Of a stretch of 35,780 nucleotides of DNA, positions 29,146 through 35,780 are shown in pieces. The DNA comes from an uncultured Collinsella sp. (GTDB lineage: Bacteria; Actinomycetota; Coriobacteriia; Coriobacteriales; Coriobacteriaceae). The DNA lies in assembly GCA_902494195.1 (NCBI GenBank), contig CABUSH010000022.1, positions 1 through 35,780 of the forward strand, in the 5' to 3' direction. How positions within the stretch are numbered: position 1 is the first letter of the stretch; every line of letters starts with the position of its first letter. Both the position numbers and the translations under genes were made by a program. The notes beneath the pieces were generated by a model that had not been told where the DNA came from, searched no databases, and worked only from the letters and a program-made list of their open reading frames with translations.

Positions 29146-30342
29146 ATGACTCAGGCAAGGCAAGACGGCATCACGCTCAGGCAGTGGCTCCCACTCGTCG
29201 GGCTCACCTGCTGTGCGTTCGTGTTCAACACGTCGGAGTTTATGCCCATCGGCCTTTTGACTGATATCGCCGCGTCGTTCTCGCTCACCGAGGCCCAGGC
29301 GGGCATCATGATCTCGGTCTATGCCTGGGGCGTCATGCTGCTGTCGTTGCCGCTCATGGTGTTCGCTTCGCGTTTCGAGTTTAAGCGGATGCTGCTGGGC
29401 GTGCTTGCCGTGTTCTCGCTCGGTCAGTTCCTGTCCGCTGTGGCGCCGACCTATCCCATCCTGGTCTGCGCGCGCCTGGTGGTCGCTTGCGCACATGCCG
29501 TGTTCTGGTCAGTCGCCTCGATTATGGCCTCGCGCCTGGTCGACACTCGCCACGGCGCGCTCGCCATCAGCATGATCGCCACGGGCTCGTCCATCGCGCA
29601 GATCTTTGGCCTGCCTCTCGGTCGCGCCATTGGCTTGGCCGTGGGCTGGCGCATGACGTTTGCCGTGGTCGGGGGCCTCTCAGCCATCGCGGTCGTCTAC
29701 CAGGCAGCGGTGTTCCCGGCCATGCCGGCGGGTGAGCGCTTTACCGTCAAACAGCTGCCCGAGCTGCTCAAGAACCCGCTCCTCATCGCGCTCTACGCAG
29801 TCACGGTCTTCATGGCGACCGGCTATTACGCAAGCTACAGCTATATCGAGCCCTTCCTGGCGCAGGTCGCGCACGTCGATGCGGGCGCCATCACCATGAC
29901 GCTGACGGCGTTTGGCTGTTCCGGCTTGGTGGGCAGCTGGCTGTTCAGCCGCCTGTTCGACGGGCACCGTTTTCCGTTCCTTGCTATCACGCTCTCCGGC
30001 GTGCCGGTGGCCCTGCTGCTCATGGGGCCGGCCGCATCGTCGCTCGTGACAGTGCTTGCCGTCTGCGCACTGTGGGGTTGCTGCGCCACGGCCTTTAACG
30101 TGGCGTTTCAGGCCGAGCTCATCAAGCACACGCCGGCAGATTCGTCGGCCGTCGCCATGTCGATCTTCTCGGGCCTGTTCAACCTCGGTATCGGCACGGG
30201 TACCGCGATCGGCGGAGCCGTGGTTTCGGGTCCCGGTATCGCCTGGATCGGCTTTGTGGGCGGGGCGATTGCCGTCGTGGGCGTCATCCTCGCCATCACC
30301 GTGCTGTTTCCGGCCATCCGCCGCGCCAAGCCCGTCGCCTAA
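29146..30342 (+). CDS. SotB-like sugar efflux transporter (MFS)
   Basis: A 398-residue major facilitator protein with about 12 membrane helices. FVFNTSEFMPIGLLTDIA in helix 1, the motif A-like ASRFEFKRMLLGV, SVASIMASRL and ISMIATGSSIAQIFGLPLGR closely parallel E. coli SotB, which exports arabinose and other sugars; related proteins (AraJ, PurP) export other small compounds. The substrate is therefore open. Start: ATG at 29146 with TTGGAGA about 8 bases upstream; the open frame from 29050 would include a terminator and promoter. It stands alone and ends at a perfect palindromic element. Confidence 0.85.
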   Translation: MTQARQDGITLRQWLPLVGLTCCAFVFNTSEFMPIGLLTDIAASFSLTEAQAGIMISVYAWGVMLLSLPLMVFASRFEFKRMLLGVLAVFSLGQFLSAVAPTYPILVCARLVVACAHAVFWSVASIMASRLVDTRHGALAISMIATGSSIAQIFGLPLGRAIGLAVGWRMTFAVVGGLSAIAVVYQAAVFPAMPAGERFTVKQLPELLKNPLLIALYAVTVFMATGYYASYSYIEPFLAQVAHVDAGAITMTLTAFGCSGLVGSWLFSRLFDGHRFPFLAITLSGVPVALLLMGPAASSLVTVLAVCALWGCCATAFNVAFQAELIKHTPADSSAVAMSIFSGLFNLGIGTGTAIGGAVVSGPGIAWIGFVGGAIAVVGVILAITVLFPAIRRAKPVA

Positions 30343-30357
30343 TCACGTCCCCTCATC

Positions 30358-30431
30358 AGTTGCGGTGGAATAGTTCCTGTTTAAGGCTTCTGAAGGCCCA
30401 GACAGGAACTATTCCACCGCAACTTATTTTG
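30358..30431. repeat. Palindromic intergenic element, copy 2 (TTGCGGTGGAATAGTTCC arms)
   Basis: Arms 30358-30380 and 30402-30424 are perfectly complementary over 23 bp, followed by TATTTTG. The arms are the same as copy 1 at 26161, and both are preceded by GTCCC(C)TCAT. It likely terminates the transporter transcript. Confidence 0.8.
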
Positions 30432-30495
30432 GGGGAGAGGATACAAGCTGGGCATACAATGGATGTCGTTGTGTTGAGCTTACCGGGAGGCTGTT

Positions 30496-31872
30496 ATGTG
30501 GGCATACGAGACGACGTTCTATCAGATCTATCCGCTGGGCTTTTGCGGGGCTCCGCGCGAAAACGCCGCGCCCGTTGCCGAGGGTGAGCTCGCCCAGGCT
30601 GCCAACGCCGCGCCCAACCCCGATGCTCCTATCATGAAGGTCGCCCAATGGGCCGACTACATGCAGGAACTCGGCGTTGGCGCTGTGCTCATCAACCCAC
30701 CGCTCGAATCTGATAGCCACGGCTACGATACACGCAGCCTGCGCCATATCGACCGTCGCCTGGGTGGGGACGCCGACTTTGCCGCCGTATGCGACACGCT
30801 GCATGCCCATGGCATCCGCGTGGTGCTCGATGCCGTCTTCAACCACGTCGGCCGCGGTTTTTGGGCCTTCCGCGATGTGCAGGAGCGCAAGTGGGACTCG
30901 CCGTACAAGGACTGGTTCCACATTAGCTTTGACGGCGATTCCTGCTATGGCGATGGCTTTTGGTACGAGGGCTGGGAAGGCCATTTTGAGCTTGTGAAGC
31001 TCAACCTGCAAAATCCCGCTGTGGTCGATTACCTGCTCGAGTCCGTGCGCCGCTGGGCCGAGGTCTTTGGCGTCGACGGCCTGCGCCTGGACGTTGCCTA
31101 TATGCTCGACCGCGACTTTATGCGCCGCCTGCACGCCTTTACCCGTGAGCTCAAGCCCGACTTTGTGCTGATCGGCGAGACGCTCCACGGCGACTACAAC
31201 CAAATCGTCAACGACGAGATGCTCGACTCCTGCACCAACTACGAGTGCTACAAGGGCCTGTACTCCAGCTTTAACTCGGTCAACATGTTCGAGATCGCCC
31301 ATTCGCTGCACCGCCAGTTTGGCGGCGATCCGTGGTGCATCTACCGCGGCAAACATCTGCTGTCGTTTGTCGACAACCACGATGTGCCGCGCCTGGCAAG
31401 TATCCTCACCGACAAGTCGTGTCTGCGTCCCGCCTACGGCATGCTCTTTGGCATGCCGGGCATCCCGTGCGTCTACTATGGCAGCGAGTGGGGAATTGCC
31501 GGCGAAAAGGGTGGCCCCGATGGCGACTGGGCGCTGCGACCTGCGCTCAATGAGCCTGCGCCCAACGAGCTGACGGCGTTCATCACGCAGCTTGCGCACC
31601 TTCGCTCGGCCGACGACGCGGCTGCCCGTGCTCTCAACTACGGTGCCTATCGCAACGTGGTGATCCAGAACAAGCAGCTGCTGTTCGAGCGCGCTTGTGA
31701 CGGCGCGACGGTACTCGTGGCGGTGAATGCTGTGGGTGAGCCTTACACCTTTGGCGCCGGCGAGCTCAACGGGTCCTTCGTCGACCTGCTTGCCGACGAT
31801 GCGCCCACGGTCGAGCTGACGGGTACCCTTGAGCTTGCACCCTACGAGGTGCGCTATCTGTTGAGAGCCTAG
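30496..31872 (+). CDS. GH13 alpha-amylase family glycosidase (cyclomaltodextrinase/neopullulanase-like)
   Basis: A 458-residue cytoplasmic enzyme without signal peptide. All four GH13 regions are present: DAVFNHVG (region I), GLRLDVAY (II, nucleophile Asp199), GETL (III, acid/base Glu228) and FVDNHD (IV, Asp296). The barrel starts directly at WAYETTFYQIYPLGF, so the N-terminal starch-binding module of maltogenic amylases is absent. It should hydrolyse imported maltodextrins or similar alpha-glucans. GGGAGG lies 6 bases before the ATG. A DNA glycosylase gene follows after 3 bases, an unrelated operon partner. Specificity within GH13 cannot be read from the sequence. Confidence 0.88.
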   Translation: MWAYETTFYQIYPLGFCGAPRENAAPVAEGELAQAANAAPNPDAPIMKVAQWADYMQELGVGAVLINPPLESDSHGYDTRSLRHIDRRLGGDADFAAVCDTLHAHGIRVVLDAVFNHVGRGFWAFRDVQERKWDSPYKDWFHISFDGDSCYGDGFWYEGWEGHFELVKLNLQNPAVVDYLLESVRRWAEVFGVDGLRLDVAYMLDRDFMRRLHAFTRELKPDFVLIGETLHGDYNQIVNDEMLDSCTNYECYKGLYSSFNSVNMFEIAHSLHRQFGGDPWCIYRGKHLLSFVDNHDVPRLASILTDKSCLRPAYGMLFGMPGIPCVYYGSEWGIAGEKGGPDGDWALRPALNEPAPNELTAFITQLAHLRSADDAAARALNYGAYRNVVIQNKQLLFERACDGATVLVAVNAVGEPYTFGAGELNGSFVDLLADDAPTVELTGTLELAPYEVRYLLRA

Positions 31873-31875
31873 CCC

Positions 31876-32439
31876 ATGGCCGTATCTGACGAGGGCTATC
31901 AACATATTGAGCATGGGTTTGAGCCCGTGTTTGACGAGCACTCGCGCGTTTTGGTGCTCGGGTCGTTTCCCTCGGTGCTTTCGCGCGCCAATTCCTTTTA
32001 TTACGGCAACCCTCAGAATCGCTTTTGGCGCGTGATGGCCGCGTGCCTCGGTGTGCCTGTGCCGCCCAACGAGGGCGACCCTTTGGCAAGCGGTGAGCCC
32101 GCGACGCTTGATGCCTCCATTGCCGCCAAGCGGTCCATGCTGCTGAACGGCGGCGTGGCCCTGTGGGATGTGATCGAGAGCTGCGACATTAAGGGTTCGA
32201 GTGACGCCAGCATCAAAAACGTCGTTCCGGCGCATGTCGAGCGCATTACCGGCGCAGCTCCTATCGAGGTCGTTGTCTGTAACGGCGGCACGGCAGGGCG
32301 GCTCTACAAGCGCTATCTACAAGAGCGCACCGGGCTGCCGGCCATCGTTCTGCCGTCGACAAGTCCCGCCAATGCGGCATGGCGCCTGGAACGCCTTGTC
32401 GAGCGCTGGCGCGAGGCCGTTGACTGGGCTGTAATTTAA
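31876..32439 (+). CDS. Hypoxanthine/deoxyinosine DNA glycosylase (UDG family 6)
   Basis: A 187-residue protein of the uracil-DNA glycosylase superfamily. Motif 1 VLVLGSFPSVLSR with FYYGNPQNRFW shortly after, and motif 2 LPSTSPANA, are diagnostic of the family 6 hypoxanthine-DNA glycosylases, which remove deaminated adenine (hypoxanthine) from DNA in base excision repair. ALWDVIESC in the middle fits the fold. It starts 3 bases after the amylase stop, so it is probably co-transcribed. The ribosome binding site is poor (GAGAGCC). Its 3' end abuts that of the convergent gene at 32441 with no hairpin between them. Confidence 0.85.
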   Translation: MAVSDEGYQHIEHGFEPVFDEHSRVLVLGSFPSVLSRANSFYYGNPQNRFWRVMAACLGVPVPPNEGDPLASGEPATLDASIAAKRSMLLNGGVALWDVIESCDIKGSSDASIKNVVPAHVERITGAAPIEVVVCNGGTAGRLYKRYLQERTGLPAIVLPSTSPANAAWRLERLVERWREAVDWAVI

Positions 32440-32440
32440 T

Positions 32441-33103
32441 TTAGATTTTTGTTTGAGCGTGGGCGCCCAGACGTTTCAGAACGCCTCGCCAGATCGGCGC
32501 GGGCACGGCTGGCTCGGCGCAAACCATGCCGTCGGCGTCGACGTTGGCGGCATTGCCGCCGCCAAGTCGCTGTGCATGCTTGACGGAGCAGCCCATGCGC
32601 ACGGCGCCCACGAGCTTGTCCATGGCCTCAGAAAACGGTCGCCGCAAGAGTCCCATGCGCGGAGAGCGACGAAGCGCCGCAATGCCGCTGCCGGCGCAGA
32701 TGGCAACGCCGCCACACCACAATTGGCCATGGCGCTCACATGCCTTGTGCAGGCGAACGGCGGTCCCACGCGCCTGCTCAGTGCCCTCTTGTGCGGCTCG
32801 AATCGCGACATAGACGCGCGTTCCCGTACCGCCAAAGCGCTCAAGCGCCTGCTCGATGGCTGTCAACGTCTCATCGTCAGCCACATCTTCAATGGCCAGC
32901 ACGATGCCATCGGCAACGCTGCCGGCGTCATTTGCCTTCAAGTCGACCGGGCGGGGGAGTGCGGTGCCGGAAAGTTGAGCATAGGCGGCGATGGCATCCT
33001 GCAGGTCCCAGAGCAAAAACTCAAGATCGGCGCTATTGGGAATGCTGATATACGCAATGGTTTGCAGCGTTTTTGGTACATCGCCGCGCGCGGTCGTCTC
33101 CAT
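32441..33103 (-). CDS. Hypothetical protein, possible flavodoxin-like fold
   Basis: A 220-residue protein I do not firmly recognise. The N-terminal part (TIAYISIPNSADLEFLLWDL) and middle (GIVLAIEDVADDETL, then TRVYVAIRAAQEGTEQA) alternate strands and helices. The C-terminal half has KACERHGQLWCGGVAICAG followed by RMGLLRRPFSEAMDKL, a pattern seen at the end of flavodoxin-like NAD(P)H-dependent reductases, but the N-terminal flavin phosphate loop is not evident, so it may be divergent or a non-flavin relative. Cysteines are few, so an iron-sulfur role is unlikely. AAAGGAG lies close before the ATG at 33103. It is convergent with the DNA glycosylase gene and divergent from the aminotransferase gene. 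Confidence 0.55.
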   Translation of the reverse strand: METTARGDVPKTLQTIAYISIPNSADLEFLLWDLQDAIAAYAQLSGTALPRPVDLKANDAGSVADGIVLAIEDVADDETLTAIEQALERFGGTGTRVYVAIRAAQEGTEQARGTAVRLHKACERHGQLWCGGVAICAGSGIAALRRSPRMGLLRRPFSEAMDKLVGAVRMGCSVKHAQRLGGGNAANVDADGMVCAEPAVPAPIWRGVLKRLGAHAQTKI

Positions 33104-33196
33104 GCCATCTCCTTTCCGGCTCGTTTCCGTTTAGGTTACACCGTCTGGTGGCGCCCCGCCGCGCTATCCTAGTGCAACCCTTACGAAAGGAACGCC

Positions 33197-34333
33197 ATGC
33201 GTCTGTCCATGAATACCTCGCTTGCCACGCTCAAGCCCTCCGGTATCCGCCGGATTAACGCGCTCGCCGCCCAGCATCCGGGGTGCATCGCGCTCGCGCT
33301 CGGCGAGCCCGATTTTCCCACGCCCGATGTGATTAGCGCCGAGGTGACCGCCGCACTGGACCGCGGTGACACGCACTATCCGCCCAACAACGGTCGCCCC
33401 GCCCTGCGTGATGCACTGTCCAAATATATGGATGACGCGGGCCTGGCGTTTTCCGCCGATGAGGTCATCCTGACCGACGGTGCGACCGAGGCACTGTCGG
33501 CAACATTCATGGCTATGCTCAACCCCGGCGACGAGGTCATTATCCCCACGCCGGCCTTTGGCCTGTACGAGAGCATCGTCGTGGCCAACCACGCCAAAGC
33601 AGTCTTTTTGGATACGGAGCCCGCGCAATTCCAGATCGATGAGGATGCGCTTCGTGCTTGCGTGACGCCGGCGACCAAGGCCATCGTCATCTGCTCGCCC
33701 AACAATCCTACGGGTTGCATCCTCAACACGGCGTCGCTCGACGCCGTGGCGCGCGTGGCGGAGGAGGCGGGCATCTACGTGGTCTGCGACGACGTATACA
33801 ACCGCCTGGTTTATGTGGATGGCTACGAGCGCTTTGCCCAGCGTCACCCGGAGCTGCGTGAGCAGACGGTCGTCATCGAGAGCTTCTCCAAGCCCTGGGC
33901 CATGACCGGCTGGCGTTTGGGCTGGCTCGCGGCAGCAACACCCGTCATCGCCGAGATCGCAAAAGCCCACCAATACCTAGTATCGAGCGCCGTCTCCTTC
34001 GAAATGGACGCCGCAGCCCGAGCCCTCACCGTCGACCCAACCCCCATGCTCAAAGTCTACCGAGCCCGCCGCGAGCGCGTACTCGAAGCCTTAAACGCCA
34101 TGGGCCTCGACGTAGTAGAGCCCGCAGGAGCCTTCTATACTTTCCCGAGCATCAAAAAGTTCGACCTAACCAGCGAAGACTTCTGCATCAAAGCCATCAA
34201 AGAAGCAAACGTAGCCCTAGTCCCGGGAGACTGCTTCGGAACCGAAGGCCACATCCGCCTAAGCTACTGCGTCTCCGACAAAAATCTGGACGAAGGTCTC
34301 CGCCGCCTGTCAAACTTCGTTTCAACCTTGTAG
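33197..34333 (+). CDS. Pyridoxal-phosphate aminotransferase, class I/II (AspC/PatA-like)
   Basis: A 378-residue fold-type I enzyme. ALGEPDFPTP and YPPNNGRPALRDAL begin the substrate site, DGATEALSATF holds the phosphate loop, SPNNPTG and CDDVYNRLVY bind the cofactor ring, and ESFSKPWAMTGWRLGW carries the Schiff-base lysine. FGTEGHIRLSYC contains the arginine that binds the substrate carboxylate. It transfers amino groups between amino acids and 2-oxo acids; substrate unknown, aspartate or aromatic most likely. AAAGGA lies 5 bases before the ATG. From about base 33930 the gene switches to A-ending codons while the protein stays in frame and complete (see findings). Confidence 0.9.
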   Translation: MRLSMNTSLATLKPSGIRRINALAAQHPGCIALALGEPDFPTPDVISAEVTAALDRGDTHYPPNNGRPALRDALSKYMDDAGLAFSADEVILTDGATEALSATFMAMLNPGDEVIIPTPAFGLYESIVVANHAKAVFLDTEPAQFQIDEDALRACVTPATKAIVICSPNNPTGCILNTASLDAVARVAEEAGIYVVCDDVYNRLVYVDGYERFAQRHPELREQTVVIESFSKPWAMTGWRLGWLAAATPVIAEIAKAHQYLVSSAVSFEMDAAARALTVDPTPMLKVYRARRERVLEALNAMGLDVVEPAGAFYTFPSIKKFDLTSEDFCIKAIKEANVALVPGDCFGTEGHIRLSYCVSDKNLDEGLRRLSNFVSTL

Positions 34334-34427
34334 TCCTCAGAGACGCAACACATCAGCCCACCGACATAAGGGTATGCGTGGGGCGCGTCGCTCAACGGGC
34401 GCGAAGATTCGCAGTAAAGATACCGTA
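34334..34427. other. Intergenic stretch after the aminotransferase gene, nothing identified
   Basis: No gene, tRNA or clear terminator is visible before the large inverted repeat that starts at 34428. Confidence 0.4.
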
Positions 34428-34557
34428 GCTCTGGCCCGAGGGGACGGGTCGAAATTTTCGTAGATTCCGCACGAGCCGAAGGCCACTTAATGTGGCCTTC
34501 GTGCGAGCCCAGGACTTGACCGAGCGAAAATCTCGACCCGTCCCCTCGGGCCGGAGC
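34428..34557. repeat. 130-bp cruciform-forming inverted repeat
   Basis: Arms 34428-34460 and 34525-34557 are 33 bp with two imperfect positions. Inside is a second hairpin: CGCAC (34468-34472) with GTGCG (34501-34505), and GAAGGCCAC (34478-34486) with GTGGCCTTC (34492-34500), loop TTAAT. No reading frame uses it. It may end the aminotransferase transcript or be a small mobile palindrome. Confidence 0.75.
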
Positions 34558-34591
34558 GTATGCAGGGTTTGTGTACGAATCCTCGCGCCCG

Positions 34592-34620
34592 TTGACCGAC
34601 GCCGGGGTCCCCGCCATAAT
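34592..34620 (+). promoter_or_regulatory. Promoter of rplJL
   Basis: -35 TTGACC (34592-34597), 17-bp spacer, -10 CATAAT (34615-34620), just upstream of the L10 leader. Confidence 0.8.
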
Positions 34621-34639
34621 ACTTTCGGTTCACGCACGA

Positions 34640-34772
34640 ATCCGCTGCCAGAGACAGCCGGCGCAAACGGGTCTTACCCGCGAGCTTAATGGGACTTCCC
34701 GCCAGCCGAGGTGGTCGAGTAGATATGTCTTCTCGCCCCCGTCGCTCATGCAGCGCGGGGGCTTTCTTTTTG
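34640..34772 (+). ncRNA. Ribosomal protein L10 leader (L10-L12 autoregulatory element)
   Basis: The stretch contains AGAGACAGCCGGC, GCTTAATGGGACTTC and CCGCCAGCCGAGGT in the order typical of the L10 leader, whose kink-turn binds the L10-L12 complex. It ends in a terminator hairpin. Excess L10-L12 should favour premature termination. Boundaries are approximate. Confidence 0.82.
34735..34771 (+). terminator. Attenuator terminator in the rplJ leader
   Basis: GCCCCCG (34735-34741) with inner CGCT pairs with AGCG-CGGGGGC (to about 34762), followed by TTTCTTTTT. It is a full intrinsic terminator 65 bases before rplJ. Confidence 0.85.
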
Positions 34773-34836
34773 GACATGCCCCCGTCACGTCCTTGTGGCG
34801 GACCGTGCCCGGAAAGAATTCGAGGAGGTGTAATTC

Positions 34837-35358
34837 ATGCCCCAGCAGTACAAAATCGACAAGGTTGCAGAGATCGAGTCCCGTATCGCCGAGAACGCCG
34901 GTCTGTTCGTCGTCAACTACAACGGTCTGACGGTTAAGCAGGCTCAGGAGCTGCGTCATCAGCTTCGCGAGTGCGGCGCCGAGATGAAGGTCTACAAGAA
35001 CAACCTGGTCAAGATCGCTCTCAAGAACCAGGAGCAGCCCGAGCTCGACGAGATCCTCGCCGGCCCCGTCGCTTATGTGTTCTACGAGTCCGAGCCGGTC
35101 GAGGCCGCTAAGGCCCTTAAGGACTTCTCTGCTCAGTCCAAGGGCGTCCTTGAGATCAAGGGCGGTATCTCCGACGGCAAGGCCGTTTCCGCTGATGATG
35201 TTAAGGCTATCGCCGAGCTGCCCACCAAGGATCAGCTTCTCGGCCAGATTGCCGGTCTCATCTCCGGTTTCGCTCGCGACATCGCTGTCTGCGTCAACGG
35301 CGTTTCCTCTGGTCTCGCTCGTTCGATCCAGCAGGTCTCCGAGCAGAAGGCAGCCTAG
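34837..35358 (+). CDS. rplJ: 50S ribosomal protein L10
   Basis: A 173-residue protein that anchors the L7/L12 stalk to 23S rRNA. The N-terminal rRNA-binding domain (ESRIAENAGLFVVNYNGLTV, LRECGAEMKVYKNNLVKIAL) is followed by the insertion domain and a C-terminal helix (FARDIAVCVNGVSSGLARSI) that binds L12 dimers. GAGGAGGTG lies about 6 bases before the ATG at 34837. It forms an operon with rplL, about 100 bases downstream. In most bacteria rplJ follows rplA directly; here it has its own promoter and leader. Confidence 0.97.
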   Translation: MPQQYKIDKVAEIESRIAENAGLFVVNYNGLTVKQAQELRHQLRECGAEMKVYKNNLVKIALKNQEQPELDEILAGPVAYVFYESEPVEAAKALKDFSAQSKGVLEIKGGISDGKAVSADDVKAIAELPTKDQLLGQIAGLISGFARDIAVCVNGVSSGLARSIQQVSEQKAA

Positions 35359-35460
35359 TCGCTGTTTTCACCCGCGGCGGTAACGCCGCACCCCTGGCGC
35401 ATTCGCGCCGTGTTTTAACTGATCTCCGTGCATCCGCACGGAAACCGAAAGGACTTAGAA

Positions 35461-35780
35461 ATGGCTAAGCTTACCACCGATGAGATCATCGATGCTCTTA
35501 AGGAAATGACCCTTCTCGAGGCTTCCGAGCTCGTTAAGGCTATCGAGGACACCTTCGGCGTTTCCGCCGTTGCTCCTGCTGCCGTTGTCGCCGCTCCCGC
35601 TGCTGGCGCTGCTGAGGCCGAGGAGAAGACCGAGTTTGACGTCGTGCTCGAGGGCTTCGGCGACAACAAGATCCAGGTCATCAAGGCCGTCCGTGAGCTC
35701 ACCAACCTTGGCCTGAAGGAGGCCAAGGAGGTCGTCGAGGGCGCTCCCAAGGCTGTTCTCGAGGGTGCCAAGAAGGAGGA
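35461..35780 (+). CDS. rplL: 50S ribosomal protein L7/L12, 3' end outside window
   Basis: The frame is open from ATG 35461 to the end of the window (106 codons plus two bases). MAKLTTDEIIDALKEMTLLEASELVKAIE is the N-terminal dimerisation domain that binds L10. An Ala-rich hinge follows (AAPAAGAAEAEE), then the C-terminal factor-binding domain beginning EFDVVLEGFGDNKIQVIKAVRE with the conserved NLGLKEAKEVVEGAP helix. GAAAGGAC lies about 8 bases before the start. L7/L12 recruits translation GTPases such as the EF-Tu encoded at 8772. Only about the last 20 residues should be missing. Confidence 0.96.
   Translation, partial: MAKLTTDEIIDALKEMTLLEASELVKAIEDTFGVSAVAPAAVVAAPAAGAAEAEEKTEFDVVLEGFGDNKIQVIKAVRELTNLGLKEAKEVVEGAPKAVLEGAKKE

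Noticed and set aside
30424..32235. 603-codon minus-strand open frame opposite the amylase and DNA glycosylase genes
   Set aside because: It crosses two well-supported plus-strand genes and their junction and has no family motifs.

Overview
The window (about 60% G+C) reads as chromosome of a Coriobacteriia-type actinobacterium; gene content, codon use and intergenic repeats fit Collinsella best. That assignment comes from recognition, not from a database search. The genes are almost all housekeeping or metabolic. No phage, insertion sequence or CRISPR array was seen.

Layout. 1-1664: 3' end of pepD and a convergent mntP. 1885-7416: a plus-strand run disA-ispD-ispF-cysS-rlmB-yacP (c-di-AMP synthesis, two MEP isoprenoid steps, cysteinyl-tRNA synthetase, 23S rRNA methylation, NYN nuclease). 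7417-8427: a gene-poor, repeat-rich stretch around tRNA-Thr(TGT). 8428-12809: tRNA-Tyr, tRNA-Thr(GGT), tRNA-Met, tuf, rpmG, tRNA-Trp, secE, nusG, rplK, rplA. 12934-24978, all minus strand: a phosphoesterase coupled to an unusual ParB-like/BMP fusion, a small MscS channel, a wall-anchored 5'-nucleotidase, a TrpXYZ-type ABC transporter, a WYL regulator, asnS and a stand-alone EIIA-Glc. 25225-34333, mostly plus strand: an alpha/beta hydrolase, a FeoA-FeoB fusion, a SotB-like exporter, a GH13 amylase with a DNA glycosylase, a possible flavodoxin-fold protein and an aminotransferase. 34592-35780: promoter, L10 leader, rplJ and the start of rplL.

The order disA-ispDF-cysS-rlmB-yacP ... tuf-rpmG-secE-nusG-rplKA ... 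rplJL matches the ancestral block seen in Bacillus and partly in E. coli. Here about 22 kb of unrelated genes separates rplA from rplJ, so rplJL carries its own promoter and leader.

The most unusual material is (1) a cytoplasmic ParB-like/BMP nucleoside-binding fusion translationally coupled to a phosphoesterase; (2) a dense set of intergenic palindromes and repeats, including paired 57-bp stem-loops, an array of DnaA-box-like motifs, a 62-bp tandem repeat, a terminator family with a conserved loop, and a 130-bp cruciform; (3) an abrupt change in synonymous codon use inside the aminotransferase gene.
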